Assembly: GCA_019916065.1 (NCBI GenBank)
Contig: CM034237.1
Span: forward strand, 806,001 to 870,000
Length of the DNA: 64,000 nucleotides
Direction: 5' to 3'
Source of the DNA: Vitellaria paradoxa
Taxonomy: Eukaryota > Streptophyta > Magnoliopsida > Ericales > Sapotaceae
A model generated the notes under the pieces. The model was not told where the DNA came from. It did not search any database and saw nothing but the letters and a program-made list of their open reading frames with translations. This document shows, piece after piece, positions 37,894 through 50,055 of the stretch. Position 1 is the stretch's first letter. The number at the start of each line of letters is the position of its first letter. The translations under genes and the position numbers were made by a program.

Positions 37894-40394
37894 TCAGGCG
37901 CTGCTCCCTTGAGATCCTCCCTCGTTTACAGAGGCTCCTCCACCAATCTGAGACATATTTTGCTGCACGGGCCCTCTCTGGTCTGGGGACCAGGTCTCTC
38001 TTCTTTGAGTCTGCATTGTCTCCCGGCGCCTATCATACCGTGGACGAGGCCTGTTCCTAGTTTGTTGTTGCCTCTCATTGTACCTATATTGTGGCCTATG
38101 GATGACTTTCCCATCAACAAATAAATCCCCTGTAAACCAATCGAAAGGAATAAGAAATTTTAAATGCAGGAGTAATGCCAGGATGTACATCCTGTATTCT
38201 GCAGTTTGGTACATATTTTTTATTTGGGTTGCGTGTGAAATCCTAAATTCAGTTGATTTCAAACATATGTATGGATTTCCTAATTGTACAAGGACTAGGT
38301 TTCTATAGTTTGGCTATTAAAAAAAAAAAAACAAAAAACAAAAAACTAGTAGGAACTCTAGAATTGGCTTTTGCTCAAGGGTGGCTGTGGCCAAGGGTTT
38401 CTTATGGGTTTGTTCCATAGACAGGTTTTCCTGAGGATTTTTCCCATGGATGAAGGAATGTAGGGAGCAAGCATTCACATTTGTACCCTATTATGATTAT
38501 AATGACACGCATTTCTCTCTTCTGTGGATAGAGGCAAGTCGATGCAAAATCACGTTAAATTCTCCGTATTCTTTTATCTTTGCTTTGTCAGTGTGATTAG
38601 GGCTCCATCATGCAAAGTGGGTTGAATACCAACAAATAGAAATGGAAAAAATGCAGCTAATTGAATCATAAATAGAAAGTCAAGAATAGAGCTCAGCTAA
38701 GCTTTAAGGTCTAAAATTACAGACCGCCATAATCTTTGTTAGGAACATCAAGATATGAATCAGGCAGCACCCATAAAACACCTGGAAGCCCTGTTCATCA
38801 GAAGATAGTCCAGCATCAGTAAAGATGATCTCAATAATCTTAAGAGTAGAATGGAATTTGAAAAGAGAGGACTCTATAAGTTCAAATGAACATCTGCATA
38901 TGATTTGAAATGAACATCAAACAGAATATAGTAGCTTAGCACACTACAACCTCAATGACCAAAACATCAATAAATGAAAGCCAAGGCAAACAAGCCCAAA
39001 AAGAGAAAATACGTATTTTAAAGACAATACAACTCTTAAAACCAACACCAATAGATAAAAGCTAATTCAATCGAATTCATGCTTTGCAAGAAAAGTGAGA
39101 CCAAGCAAAGAACATCACCTAAACCTGTACACAACTACCAACATTAAAGGAAAAAATTTATTCTATCCAACACGAAAAATTCTAAACAGAGAGGCCTGAG
39201 GCAGCAAATCAAACTATAATAGATAGAACCAAAACTGGAACAAAGTTCACACTTTATATATATAATATGCTGACGTGTGATGAATCTCCAATCTAAAATC
39301 TAAAACCTAAACCCTAATTTGGTTTATTTTTTTATTTTCTGTTTTTTTTTTTTCCCTTTTCTATTTTGAATTCATTTTTCATTTTGTTATTTTGAAAATA
39401 AAAGAAACAGGTAAAACTCATTTGTTTCCTATTTTCGAAAACCAAAAATAACTTTACACATGAAATGAAAAATGATAAAAAGTCATTTTGAGAATTTTTA
39501 ACAAAAAAATAAGAAAAATCTCAAAACAAAGAAAACAAAAATGTTTCCTCGTTTTGAGAGTTTTAACGCACAAAACAAAAATAAAAAAACAAAAAACAAA
39601 AAAATAAAACAAATGTCACCTAAATGATTCGTAAGATCAGAAAAAGGGATAAAATCAAAAAGCCCCCAGAGGCTCAAATACCTTTGAATAAAATTAAAAT
39701 TAAAAATTAAAACAAAACACCGCAATTGGAAGAAAATTCATAAATGCAGACTTGTGTTGAATCACACCTAAACCCTAAATGATTCATAAGATCTGAAATT
39801 TGATAAAATCAAAAAAATCCCCAGAGGCTGAAATACCTTTAACTTTGTAGGAGAGCTCTTCCGAGATCAAAGCACCAAACCCAGTATACGTGGTCGTACA
39901 AACCGAATAGATTTTCTTCTTCGCCTCCTCTTCACTGAAACCACACAAAAACGCATTTAAATCACAGCAATAGCCAATAGATTCACAAATACCTGCAATT
40001 ATGGGTATATGCATTACCTTCCGAGGACTTGGGCGAGGGTTTTGACATAAGAATCGATCATTTCATCTTCAGAGGGTTTGGGGTCGGTGGGGAACTCCAT
40101 GACAATGAGCCAGTGCTCGTAGTCGCAGCCGTCGAGAAGTATGGTCTCCTTTGGAGGGCGGTTGCTCCAGTTGGGCGAGGGGTCGTTAAGCGGAGAGTAG
40201 CCGGAGGTCTTGGATCGAGTTGGGATCGTCACCGAGTCGGGTAAGAGTTGGGGCAGCCTGCCGAGGAGTGCGAGAGCGAAGCGAGAACGGGAAGAGCGTA
40301 GGAAAGGAGATGGTGATGATGAGAGTGGAGGCGAAGAAAAGGCGCGAGAGATGAGGAAGGAGAGAGACCGCCGGACGGTGAAGATCGCCGCCAT
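37894..40394 (-). CDS. MORF3: MORF/RIP organellar RNA-editing factor
   Basis: Cofactor of C-to-U RNA editing in mitochondria or plastids; MORF proteins bind PPR editing proteins and each other. Four exons: 40394-40018, 39934-39837, 38790-38725, 38129-37894. The phases are 2, 1, 1 and the total is 777 nt, 258 aa. Residues 1 to about 60 form a Ser/Arg/Leu-rich, acid-poor organelle presequence ([21 protein letters not shown]). The MORF domain follows: [72 protein letters not shown], then [20 protein letters not shown] and a Gln/Arg-rich tail. The start is the first ATG giving a good presequence. The C-terminal wording points to the mitochondrial MORF3 branch, though related MORFs are hard to separate by eye. 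The gene looks intact. Intron 2 holds a MITE and a duplicated donor site. Confidence 0.92.
39313..39620. mobile_element. MITE, relative of the one at 27.7 kb, inverted
   Basis: In MORF intron 2. The core tttacacatgaaatg..aaatgat..aaaagtcattttgag is the reverse complement of the core at 27,850-27,905, and the right end (caaatgtcaccta) mirrors the left end of that element. Edges are blurred by T and A runs. Confidence 0.5.
39618..39845. repeat. duplication that includes the exon 2 donor site
   Basis: Block 39,618-39,690 (cctaaatgattcgtaagatc to ggctcaaataccttt) is repeated at about 39,767-39,845 (cctaaatgattcataagatc to ggctgaaataccttt). The second copy carries the real MORF exon 2 donor (AAAG|GTATTT on the minus strand). 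The first carries the same words 155 bases into the intron, so it is a ready-made alternative donor. Confidence 0.75.
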
Positions 40395-40786
40395 GACTGG
40401 CCGAGCTCCAAGGATTGAATGACTCTGCCCGATAGAAGCTTTGTTTCACTTCAGTGGCCGTCAATAGATGCGAGGGCATTTTCATACAGGCAACTACGAC
40501 GACGTGTTGAACTACTAGTCTTACCCTTTTTTTTTTTTTTTTTGGCCCATTTCAAAAATGGAAATTCATGACGATTATTTTGTTTTTTTTTGTTTTTTGT
40601 TTTTTTTTTCCCGTCATTTGAAGCTCTCAAGTCTCCACAAATCTAAAATTTAAATTTAAATTTTTTATTCACAACACAAATTACGAGATAAACTTCTGTA
40701 AATTTATATTAATTTATATAATTATAAATACACCCTTTATTCATTTTTTTTACATGATTAAAATAGATATTAATTTAAATTGATAA
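40395..40786. promoter_or_regulatory. MORF upstream region
   Basis: About 130 GC-moderate bases next to the MORF start codon give way to T-rich DNA. No TATA box stands out. Transcription of the MORF gene should start in the first one or two hundred bases. Confidence 0.35.
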
Positions 40787-40789
40787 CTA

Positions 40790-41168
40790 AGAATTATTGA
40801 AATAAATATTTATCATTTTTAAGTAGGTCAATTAATTTTAAAGTGAAAAGCCACAAACCTAAGACATTGTTTTTGTGTGACAATACAAATCACATTTATT
40901 TACAGGTGTAATGAATTTGGTAATATTTACTAGATCACGTTATATAAATTAAGTTTTTATTTTTATTTTTTTTATAGTTATAAATTTCAAAAACATTGTT
41001 AGCGTACAAAATAAAAATAACTTATTATTGCATTTATTCATATGTATTGTTACATTACAAAACTTAATTATATATGAGAAATATCATAACAATGTCTTAT
41101 GTTTGTGGCTTTTCACTTTAAAATTAATTAACCTGCTTAAAAAATGATAAATATTTATTTCATAATTG
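40790..41168. mobile_element. foldback element with ~80-bp inverted arms
   Basis: The arm at 40,790-40,872 (contains aagtgaaaagccacaaacct) is the reverse complement, with few mismatches, of the arm at about 41,089-41,168 (contains gtttgtggcttttcacttta). A spacer of some 215 bases lies between. Transcription through it would give a long hairpin. The type is probably a MITE; no target duplication was resolved. Confidence 0.8.
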
Positions 41169-41453
41169 TTGATTTTATATCATTTTATTATCAAATTATA
41201 TAAAAGAAAAAAGCAAAAAGTATAATAAATTACCATTTCTGCTAATGACTCACATTTTTAAAGGGCAATATAATCCACTTTGACATTGATAAATGCAATA
41301 AGAGACTTCTCAACAAGCCATTCATCCTGAAACTTACTTTAACTCTAGAATTTTAATGAATTCACTCTAAAATGCTAATAAATTCACTGCACGCATGGCT
41401 TTGGCATATTAAATATTACGTGTACAACACTTCAATACAAAATATGTGCTTAT

Positions 41454-41803
41454 AGGGATGTTGGGCAACTTAAAAATTAGTAAAAAAAATACTAAAAGTT
41501 AATTTTTGTGTGTTTGACAAAATCACAAATTTTGTCACTTTTTTGATTTGCTACAGTAAAAAGTACCACTCCATCATTACATCTTTTTTGATTTGTTACA
41601 GTAAAAAACATACCAAACACCCAAAAGTTACAACTTTTTTGCTTTGTTACAGTAAAAAATTTACCAAACACCCAAAAGTTACTAAAAAAATACTAAAAAT
41701 TCCACTTGGTTCAACCAAACACACAAAAAAATGCAAAAAAAAAAAAAAAAAAACACTAAAAAACTACCAAAACTTAAATTTTTTTTTAACTTCCAAACAC
41801 TCT
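41454..41803. mobile_element. hAT-like MITE
   Basis: Inverted ends: agggatgttgggcaacttaaaa on the left, aacttccaaacactct on the right. The phrase ttttgatttgctacagtaaaaa occurs three times inside with small changes, at about 41,540, 41,590 and 41,640. No protein-coding capacity. Confidence 0.55.
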
Positions 41804-43280
41804 ATAATACGCCAAAAATGTTTGTAAATCGGAACATGTATACATATATACATAATAATAAAAATGTTTACTTTCCATGAAAATTAAACAATTATGCATT
41901 TTTTAAAATTTCTTTTGATTAAATAAAATTTTTCTATGATTCAATAAACACAAACATAGATATATATATTTTTATATTTATAAATTTAAGTGTTAAATAT
42001 ATTAATTGATAAAATTTATAGATGTAAGTTTAAATAGAAAGGGGCCGGATTTCTGACTCCGTATACGAATATCACAAGAGAGAGAATTTACCAAGAAATA
42101 TCCGAGTCCCTAAAATAAACAATTTTTTTTATTAGGAATTTCTGTACAAACAGCACCGTCTGGAGTTTTTTTTTTTTATTTTTTTTTCCTTTTTTTCTTT
42201 TGGTGTTAAAAATATATATTCATTTAAATAAGTATACATATGTTATATGATAGGCAAATTGATGTGAACTCAGCTTGGCTTATGACCTTTGCTAGCTAGA
42301 GCTTTGGTCTCAAATCCCGAGATATGGGTTTGTGAAAAGGAGGAAAGCAAGAAAGGAATCAAAAAATCTTGATACTTATACATGCTACCCAACAGTTTAC
42401 TCTCTACAACACTTTTTTTTTTTTTGGTAAAAACTCTCAACATAATAAAATACCAGTAAAGGGGTATTGACTTCAATTTGTTCCACTAGGCGATACACCT
42501 GTCTTCTTCTACTCCCTGAAAAAAAAAAAAAAAAAAAGAGAGGAATTAGAAATAAAATTAAATAAATTTTCCTCCGCATAGCAGCAGCAAAAGGAACACA
42601 AATCAACTAGAGCATAGCATTCGAGTGATACAATAACAATGTACATACTTTGAAGCAAATCTAGCACAGTGGTTTCGATCCAACCACGAAAAGACTATCA
42701 ATAATTATGCATACCTTCCGTTGCTTAACATGTCATAAACATAAGAAAACGCACCAACATAAATGGGTGCAAGAGCTCCAGAAATGTGGCCCCTCATAAT
42801 TTTTTTTTGATAGTTAATGTGGCCCCTCATAATATCGGTATCATTACATAAAGCTCACAAATTTGGAAGAAAAGCTTCAAGAAATCAATCGGTTTGCTTT
42901 GATTACCTTTTCAATTTTTATTTTATTTGTTTCTTTTTTATAACTCAAGGTTACCTTTGCAAAATTATTAGAAACCAAGAAAAACTTGAGATCTACCTTT
43001 GGGTGGCATCAAACAATCATTCAAAAGCTGCTCCTATAGTTATTAAATCAAATTACAGAACGTTGATATAAGAAAGCTCTTGATAGTGTCCTTGAAAAAG
43101 AGTGGAGAGGAGGACCAAGAGAAGAAGAAGATTAAAACAGAAAAGGAGAACGAGAGGAGATAAAGACACCAATGCAACGTGTGCCTCCACCCGCACACCC
43201 CTACTACCGATGCTAGTTCCTCTATAATTGTATTCCAATGCCTAAATCTATAGTTAAATATACACTTATGAGGCTGTTAT
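41804..43280. other. AT-rich spacer, no gene recognised
   Basis: Between the MITE and the RTE LINE. T and A runs and short frames only; nothing I can assign. Confidence 0.4.
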
Positions 43281-43289
43281 ATGAATTCC

Positions 43290-44300
43290 TTATTTCATAC
43301 TGAACTCAACAGAACTTTAATCCCAAACTAATTGAGGTCAACTATACGATCCTATCCGCCATTTATTTCGGTCATATATTATGTTCTGCGTGAAGTTTTC
43401 TCACAATTTCAGTCCATCTAATCTTAAGTCTACCTTTTGTCATCTCTACCCCTTTCTACTTGAATCAACTCACTTTTTCGTATTGGTTCATCTCTAAGTC
43501 TACGTTAGACATGACCATACCATTTTAGACAGCCTTCTCTAGCTTCTTTTCCATCGGTGCCACTTCCACGTTCTTTCGGATATATTCATTTTTTATCTTA
43601 TATTTTCCTAAATTACTACACATCCATCTAAGTATCCTCTCTGCTACCCTCGTCTAATGAAAGTGTTGCTTCTTAATGATTCAATAATCTGCACCACAAA
43701 GCATAGGCAGTTGTATAACCATCCTAAAAAATTTCATTTTCAGTTTAATAGGTATTCTTCGATTACATAAGACACCCAAAACATTTCTCCATTTCAACTA
43801 ACTCGCTTGAATCCCATAAATAATATCCCCTTCAATCCCAAGAATAATTTATCCAAAATATAAAAAATGAAAACTTTTTGGCATTACTTGATCCTCAATT
43901 TTCACTATGCCTATCATTCATAATTTTAGTTTTACTGAATTACAATGCCTATACAATGTTTTAACCGTACTTACTCTAAAACCTATTTGACTCTAAAATA
44001 CATCTCCAAAGTTTTTAACTTGTGATCAACCCCACACCTAGTTTCATCCACCAATATAATATCATATGTGAAAAATATATACCAAAAGATATCGTGTTGA
44101 ATATACCTAGTAATCTCTTCCACAACCAAAGTGAAAATATAAGGGTTTCAAGCAAAACCTTAGTGAAGACCAATTGTAATTGAACCCTCATTTGTATCAC
44201 CTCCAACAATTCTTACATTAGTAATTGCTCTATCATACATGTCTTTGGTCACTTTAATATATTTCACAGAGACTCATTTATTTCCAACACCCACTATACT
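43290..44300 (-). mobile_element. degenerate RTE-type LINE, 3' half
   Basis: Read on the minus strand in shifting frames, it gives the landmarks of an RTE reverse transcriptase and its C-terminal part in order: a GxHxG..xxPYxF-like palm motif, ...GIQAS then LKWRNVLGVLCNRRIPIKLK, and RILRWMCSN. The expected Trp after GIQAS is a TAG stop, and other stops and shifts follow, so it is dead. The tail phrase cccaaactaattgaggtc matches the RTE end also seen at 16.6 kb. Confidence 0.7.
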
Positions 44301-44929
44301 CTTGAAGCCTATTATACGTCTTCTCTATTTCATGTCTATGTTTATTGTTAAATGAACATACACATACTTATTTGCATTACGTGCATTATGTGCACTTATA
44401 CGTACTTATGCATACTCAAATACCTATAATAGTTCCCATATATTCATTTTTTCTATAAGTAAAGTTGCTATATTTTCATATTCACATGTATATATACATA
44501 CACCATTTTAGACATGAACACCTCCGTCTATACACACAATGGCATATTTACCAAAATATATGCAAATATGTCAATGGACAACCATTTGATGTCTATTTAT
44601 GGAACAATGATTTTAAACACGACCCAAGAAAACCAATTAAAATCACGTACAAGATAATTATCACAGACACTAGCTCCCTTATAAGATAATTATCAAACAC
44701 ACTTAACTCTTTTGCCTTCTATTCTAATCAAAGTACAGGGACAAACAACTAGAATACCCTTCAAATTAGTAAAATATAAGACAACTCGAATAAACTAAAC
44801 TAGCAAAAAAATAACCACAAGTAAACACAAAAAAGTAAGACCCTCTTTCACATGAGAAACTAAATAAACACAGTTTCTAGACTCAATTGAGCTGACTCAT
44901 ATGAACTCCCCACAAGTCCTCTTGCTAAC

Positions 44930-45020
44930 CTGCTCCAGTAACTCCACATGACGTTATAATGACATGTTAACATGGTCCAGTAACTCCACATGACATTATA
45001 ATGACATATTCTTGCATGCA
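44930..45020. repeat. short tandem duplication
   Basis: The phrase tccagtaactccacatgac(g/a)ttataatgacat occurs twice, about 53 bases apart. Confidence 0.8.
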
Positions 45021-45249
45021 TTAGCACAATGCATAAAGGAACTTTCATAAGGAGTGCAGGACACATTCTTGTCTAAAAATAAGAGGCTCATGCAGGCCTT
45101 ATTTTTATGTAGTCATACCTCGTGCAAAAATGTTTTAATTTTCTCCAAATCAGCACACTTTTGAAGATCAGAATTTTTTTCTATCTTAATCACTTCATTT
45201 GACTGTCTACTTTTATTTTCACAAGTCAAACCATGGAAATGGAAAACTT

Positions 45250-47010
45250 TCTTGATGTCTCTCTTCTCCTCGTATATCAAATGAAACAAATTATGGGACC
45301 TATGCTATATGTATTGGAATATCATGTTGTAAGCTAACATAGATTGAAAGAAAAGTTTTATCCTTACTTTCTCTTTTTATGAAGTAACCAGATTGAGAAT
45401 AACTATACTTATGCTTCAGAAGTAGGTCCTGAACCTGGTGATTTGGTCCTTCGCAATGTAAGAGTTTGTCACGCATCATGCACCAAGTGAAGAACGCCAC
45501 CCTGGGAGGGTCTCACACTCCAAACTCCCTTCCACGGGAATACTCCACCTCCAAATTCTCCTAGCATCAAATAGTAAGACTTAACTTCAAACCTCCCCGA
45601 TTTTGAAAGCTTCCACCTCATTTTATCACCCCCCCTACCTTGACTAAGTAAAGGCTTGCAAAAAATCTAGCCAAAGCATCCATTTCCCAATCCTGAGCAT
45701 TTCTACAAATATGGACATCCCAACCAGCATCATCATTGTTCCACTGGAGAAGATCTACTACACAACCCTCCCTGCTGACTGCCATCTCATAGATGTTTCG
45801 AAATTCCTCTTGCAAGGCTCTGTCTCCAATCCAGGGATCTTCCCAAAAATTTACTCTGTCACCTCTTCCCACTTCGTACAATACTGCCTTAGAGAAATTC
45901 CCCCAGGCACTACAAATGCCTTTCCATGAAACTTATCCCGTGAGTTGCCCTCACCTCTTTGGTGGTCTAGTTCCCCGTTAACTCACCATACCTCATCTAC
46001 GCAACCCGTCTCCACATGCTAACCCTCTCATCGGTGAATCTCCATAGCCATTTTCCCAAAAGTGTCGCACAGATGGTGCACAACCTTTGAATGCTCACTC
46101 CTTCTTGCTTCAGAGGCGTGCAAATAGTATCCCAATTAACTAAATGGAATTTGTGTTCTCCTCTAAGTCACCCTAGAGAAAGGCCTTTGAATCTTCTCCA
46201 GCCTTTTAGCAACCAATACCAGCACCTTAATCAGGAACATAAAATAAATAGACATACTTGAAAGGTACTCTTGAGGAGAGTCTCTCCCCCTTTGAAAGTC
46301 AGCCCCTCCTCCGTCCTTCAAGTTTTTTTATGATATTTCTCTATTATCATCATGCCATCCCAGACTCTTTTAGCCTTGAAAGCTGCACCTAAGGTTAGTC
46401 CTAATTTCCTAAATATGCTGAAGGGAGACAACTCACTTTGCAACCTAAGATGGCAGCCAGGCCACCCACATCCTTGACTTCTCCTGCAGGATGCAGTTCA
46501 GACTTACCAAGGTACACCTTCAACCCTGATCCCTCAAATGCCCTAGCTTGATGGGATTGACACTGCAAAAAACAATGGAGCCATCCACAAGTAACAAATA
46601 CATCACTTCCATCCAGCCACTACAAGCACTTCCGATCTTGAAGCCTTCTAGAACTCTTTGTTTCCTTGACTGCGAGATAAGTCTACTAAAAGCTTGCATT
46701 ACAAGAATAAACAAAAGAGGGGATACAGAATCCCCTTGTCTAAGCCCTCTAGGAGATTCAAAGAAACTTGTTGGGGCCCCATTAACTAGAACAAAGAACT
46801 TCACCATTGAGATGCACCAAAACACCCATCATCTCCACTTTTTCCCAAAACTTATTCTAATAGATAAATAAGGAATTCTCAATTCACATGATTACAAGCC
46901 TTCTCAATATCCAGTTTGGAAATCACTCCCAGCTCTCCCCATTTAATTCATCCACCACTTCATTGGCTGTTAGAACTGCATCCAGAATTTGCCAACATCA
47001 AATTGGTAGA
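45250..47010 (-). mobile_element. degenerate L1-type LINE, RT to zf-RVT region
   Basis: On the minus strand, from high to low coordinates: KLDIEKACNHVNWE-like text near 46,900 (usual KLDIEKAYDHVNW); then VNGAPTSFFESPRGLRQGDSVSPLLF (46,520-46,825), the reverse transcriptase palm; then GLKVYLGKSEL and LAAILGCKVSCLPSAYLG. Further on come GRGDRVNFWEDPWIGD (about 45,850) and FTWCMMRDKLL near 45,490, the C-terminal zinc-binding region. The catalytic FADD position reads LLVDGS, and several stops and frameshifts interrupt it. The endonuclease part upstream is missing. It is inactive. Confidence 0.8.
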
Positions 47011-48237
47011 CTTCATAAAAAAAAATTAAAAATCAAAAGGAAAAAGAAGAAAAGAACTGCTGGACTGAATGGAACAAGACATTATTCCACCAAAAAAATG
47101 TCAAAGCTGAAAAACAGCAATGCCATATCCCTATCCTACGTTTTTTTCATATAAACAACCCTAAAGCCAGCATGTTAATCAGAACAAGTAAAGAAAATAA
47201 TCTCATAACAGTTATACCTACGGTTCATTAGAGAAGTGGATTGACAAACTAATGTTATGTTTCATGCTAAATGACAACGTAGATTTTGTAGCATCTAAAT
47301 CTTTTCACACCTTTTTGGTGTTGTTTTGTTATCATTATTTTTTATTTTTATTTTTTACAATTTTATTACTTGTCAGAAATATATATTTCCGTTACTTTTC
47401 ATTGCTGGTGGAGGCATCAGTAATCTGATAGTATAATAGGTTGTGCTGGGCAGGAGACAGAAAAGTCCATCAGGAAGATGAATTATTGGACAACACATCA
47501 TAGGTTGGAAAGGACCTTTTTCATTAGAACAGGATGGGTTGAGGATGCGCTGAAAGTAGCGGCACCATTTACCATCCACAGACAATATTACAGCTACAAG
47601 AAACTAGTATAACTTAAACTGAGATTAACAAATATGGATAGTTTGATGCCATGGCATACATAGCTTATGTTTTAACAATAACTCTAATCACCAAAATGCA
47701 ATCTAAAGTGGTTAGTAAGGCTATCTGCACGCTTGAAGCATTCCATATAAATTATATATACACCATCACACTTGATACTTCTCATACCTATACTGAACAA
47801 TGGTTAACTGCAACTGGCTGTACTGATGCGGGTGACAATAACGTGGGAAAGAGAGTAATGGATGATGTTTTAGTACATGCGTTTATTTTCAACTTCGTAC
47901 TAAAAATAGGTGGTCAATTAATCTCAGTGAGATAGTGTATAAGGAACAAGTTTACCTATCAGAAAAAAATAATAAATAACAAAATAACTGACACAAGTTG
48001 TGTGTGTGTGTGATAGAGATAGAGAGCCAATATGGGTTAGGCCAGGAGTCTAGTTCTCTTTGATCCACTTAGATGGCCTAAATGGATGTTGGCTGAAAAA
48101 GGCTATAATCATGCTGAGTTCAAGGAATTCAAAAATATGTTACTTGAGATTTCATTCATCATTCCAAAAAAGGAAAGTAAGAAAACTTCATGGACCACTT
48201 GAGCTAACAGGCATTTTCCCAAAACAAAGAAAATTAG
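47011..48237. other. spacer downstream of PTPA
   Basis: No gene recognised. A TG microsatellite sits near 47,998-48,012. The minus-strand frame 47,373-47,585 has no domain I know and is not supported as a gene. Confidence 0.4.
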
Positions 48238-48488
48238 AAAACTGCAAAGAATGAAACCCATAAATGTCACGAAGTCTATGCTATATATTCATGACTTTCG
48301 GTTCCACGAGGTAATCATTCTATCAACACTTGATCACAAACATATCAACACAAAACAAGAAGCTCAGAGAAGTGCAAAGAATGCAACCTATAAATGTCAT
48401 GAAGTATGTGCTACATATTCATGAATGACTTTTGGCTCCATGAGGTTGATCATTCTATCATCACTAGATCACAAACATACCAAAATGT
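48238..48488. repeat. ~130-bp tandem duplication
   Basis: Two copies sharing tgcaaagaatg.aacc.ataaatgtca and ttgatcacaaacat..caa-like text, just past the 3' end of PTPA and probably in or near its 3' untranslated region. Confidence 0.7.
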
Positions 48489-48599
48489 CAACCTAATTTG
48501 TTACATATGGGCCATCGGCAGTCTAATTCGTTCCAGTTCACTGAAATGGCTCTTCCACGACCCTCTGTGACACGCCGTAGATGATTAACATCAAGCTTT

Positions 48600-50055
48600 C
48601 TACAATGAAATGCAACCCCTCTCGCTATCCCTAAAAGAGATAATACAGTGGTTCAAAAAGATAAACTAAGTGAACAACGCACAAAGAAAAGCATAATGCA
48701 ACAAAGACAAATATTCAACTCAAACCATCCATCTAGAATAACCAAGCATCTCAGATTTCCACCGATGCATAACCTGAAGAGCCATATTTCATAATTTACT
48801 GGAACTAAATCAACTTTGCATAAGATAAAATAATAGAGAAAGAAGACAGATAAAACACATACCATTTGATGAGCCAGCCAAACAGGAAATGCTGCATGAT
48901 AGGAACCTTCTCCAACACCTCCGCTTTATACATCTTAAGCAATCCACTATTCACCTTCTTCCAATTTGGCACAGCGCTGATATCATCTAACAGGGGCGAG
49001 TGCTCTGCAAACGGTCCCTTCTTCACCTTCTTCACAAAGGCAATGCAAGAAAGATAAAGGTACTCATTTGAGAAGTTCTCGAGAATGTCATCATTATGAA
49101 TTGACTTTGGCTTCATGTACTTGTGATCAATCAATTGTGACGATCCGAATATGAATGGCAGAAAATGATAGTCATCAAGCCCCCAGACACCATGGGAACC
49201 GGCGGGCTCCAGACAGTACACCTGTTGCAATTTCCTCATCAAATCGAGGTACTTAACGAAAACCCTAGACACAACAGCTTGGTAGTCCTCTTCCTTGATC
49301 AGCCCCAACCTCGCAAGGCAATACAACCAGGCCGCGAAATTGGTCTCGTGGCCCGTGCCATAGTCGATTCGGCTGTCATTGCCAAAGCTATCGGCGAAGT
49401 AGGGGACGAGCTCGACTATGGCGGAGTGGAGATCGTCGGGAAGAAACCGCAGCATGAAGGAATCGGCATCGTCGCTCATGCGGGAGTGCCAGGTTCGGTA
49501 CGAGTAGTTTCCGTAGCGAGAGGATTGGGCGACAGGGGGGATTTCGTCCACAAATTGGATTAGGGTTTCGAGGATGGAGACGATGATGGAGACAGTTGGG
49601 GAGAGGTGGCAGGGGTCAGAGATCTTGTGAGAGCGAATCGACTCACTGAGGGTGACGACGAAACCGAGGAAGTTCTTGGCGGAGTCAGAGTCGTGGAAGC
49701 GGCGGATGTCGTCGGGGGAGTGGATGTGCTTGGAGGGGGACTGGAATTGGTAGGGAGGGGAGACGAGGGGGACCTTCCGAGCTTGAGGGACTGGGGCGAG
49801 GATGATGGCTTGTTGAGGGTTGTGGTCGGGTGGGATGTTGATCGCCGGGGCGCGGATGGGGCGGTAGGCCGGGGGAGGGGAGACGTCGGACCATGGTGGC
49901 GGTGGTGCGTAGACGGTGGGGCCACCGCACTTGACGCATGTTCCTCCGGTGGTGCAGTGGGGGTGGCCGGCGGCAGTGGGAGGGTGTTGCGGCGGTGGTG
50001 GTGATGGGGATTTGCGAGAGTGTTGATTGTCTTGAGAGTTTTGATTAGGTTCCAT
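48600..50055 (-). CDS. PTPA: PP2A activator (PTPA), peptidyl-prolyl isomerase
   Basis: Phosphotyrosyl phosphatase activator: an ATP-dependent chaperone and prolyl isomerase that loads metal into the PP2A catalytic subunit; cytosol and nucleus. Exon 1 is 50055-48863 and exon 2 is 48630-48600; 1,224 nt, 407 aa. Residues 1 to about 105 are a Pro/His-rich leader seen in plant PTPAs. The conserved domain follows: SPDDIRRFHDSDSAKNFLGF, FGNDSRIDYGTGHETNFAAW (the nucleotide and substrate pocket), EPAGSHGVWGLDDYHFLPF, and GPFAEHSPLLDDIS, ending at PIMQHFLFGWLIKW. The donor AAATG|GTATGT follows this, and the acceptor tctcttttag|GG restores frame to add a short tail ending SERGCISL. The domain is sure; the tail exon is a prediction. 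Without splicing, the frame runs on to a stop near 48,805. The first ATG is used, and a GA/CT tract near 50,097-50,115 lies in the leader. Confidence 0.92.

Noticed and set aside
40029..40485. Overlapping frames on both strands over MORF exon 1
   Set aside because: Exon 1 of MORF explains the region. The alternative frames are Arg/Gly- or Ser/Pro-rich shadows.
46548..46871. 107-codon plus frame
   Set aside because: It is antisense to the LINE reverse transcriptase and mirrors its conserved palm sequence.
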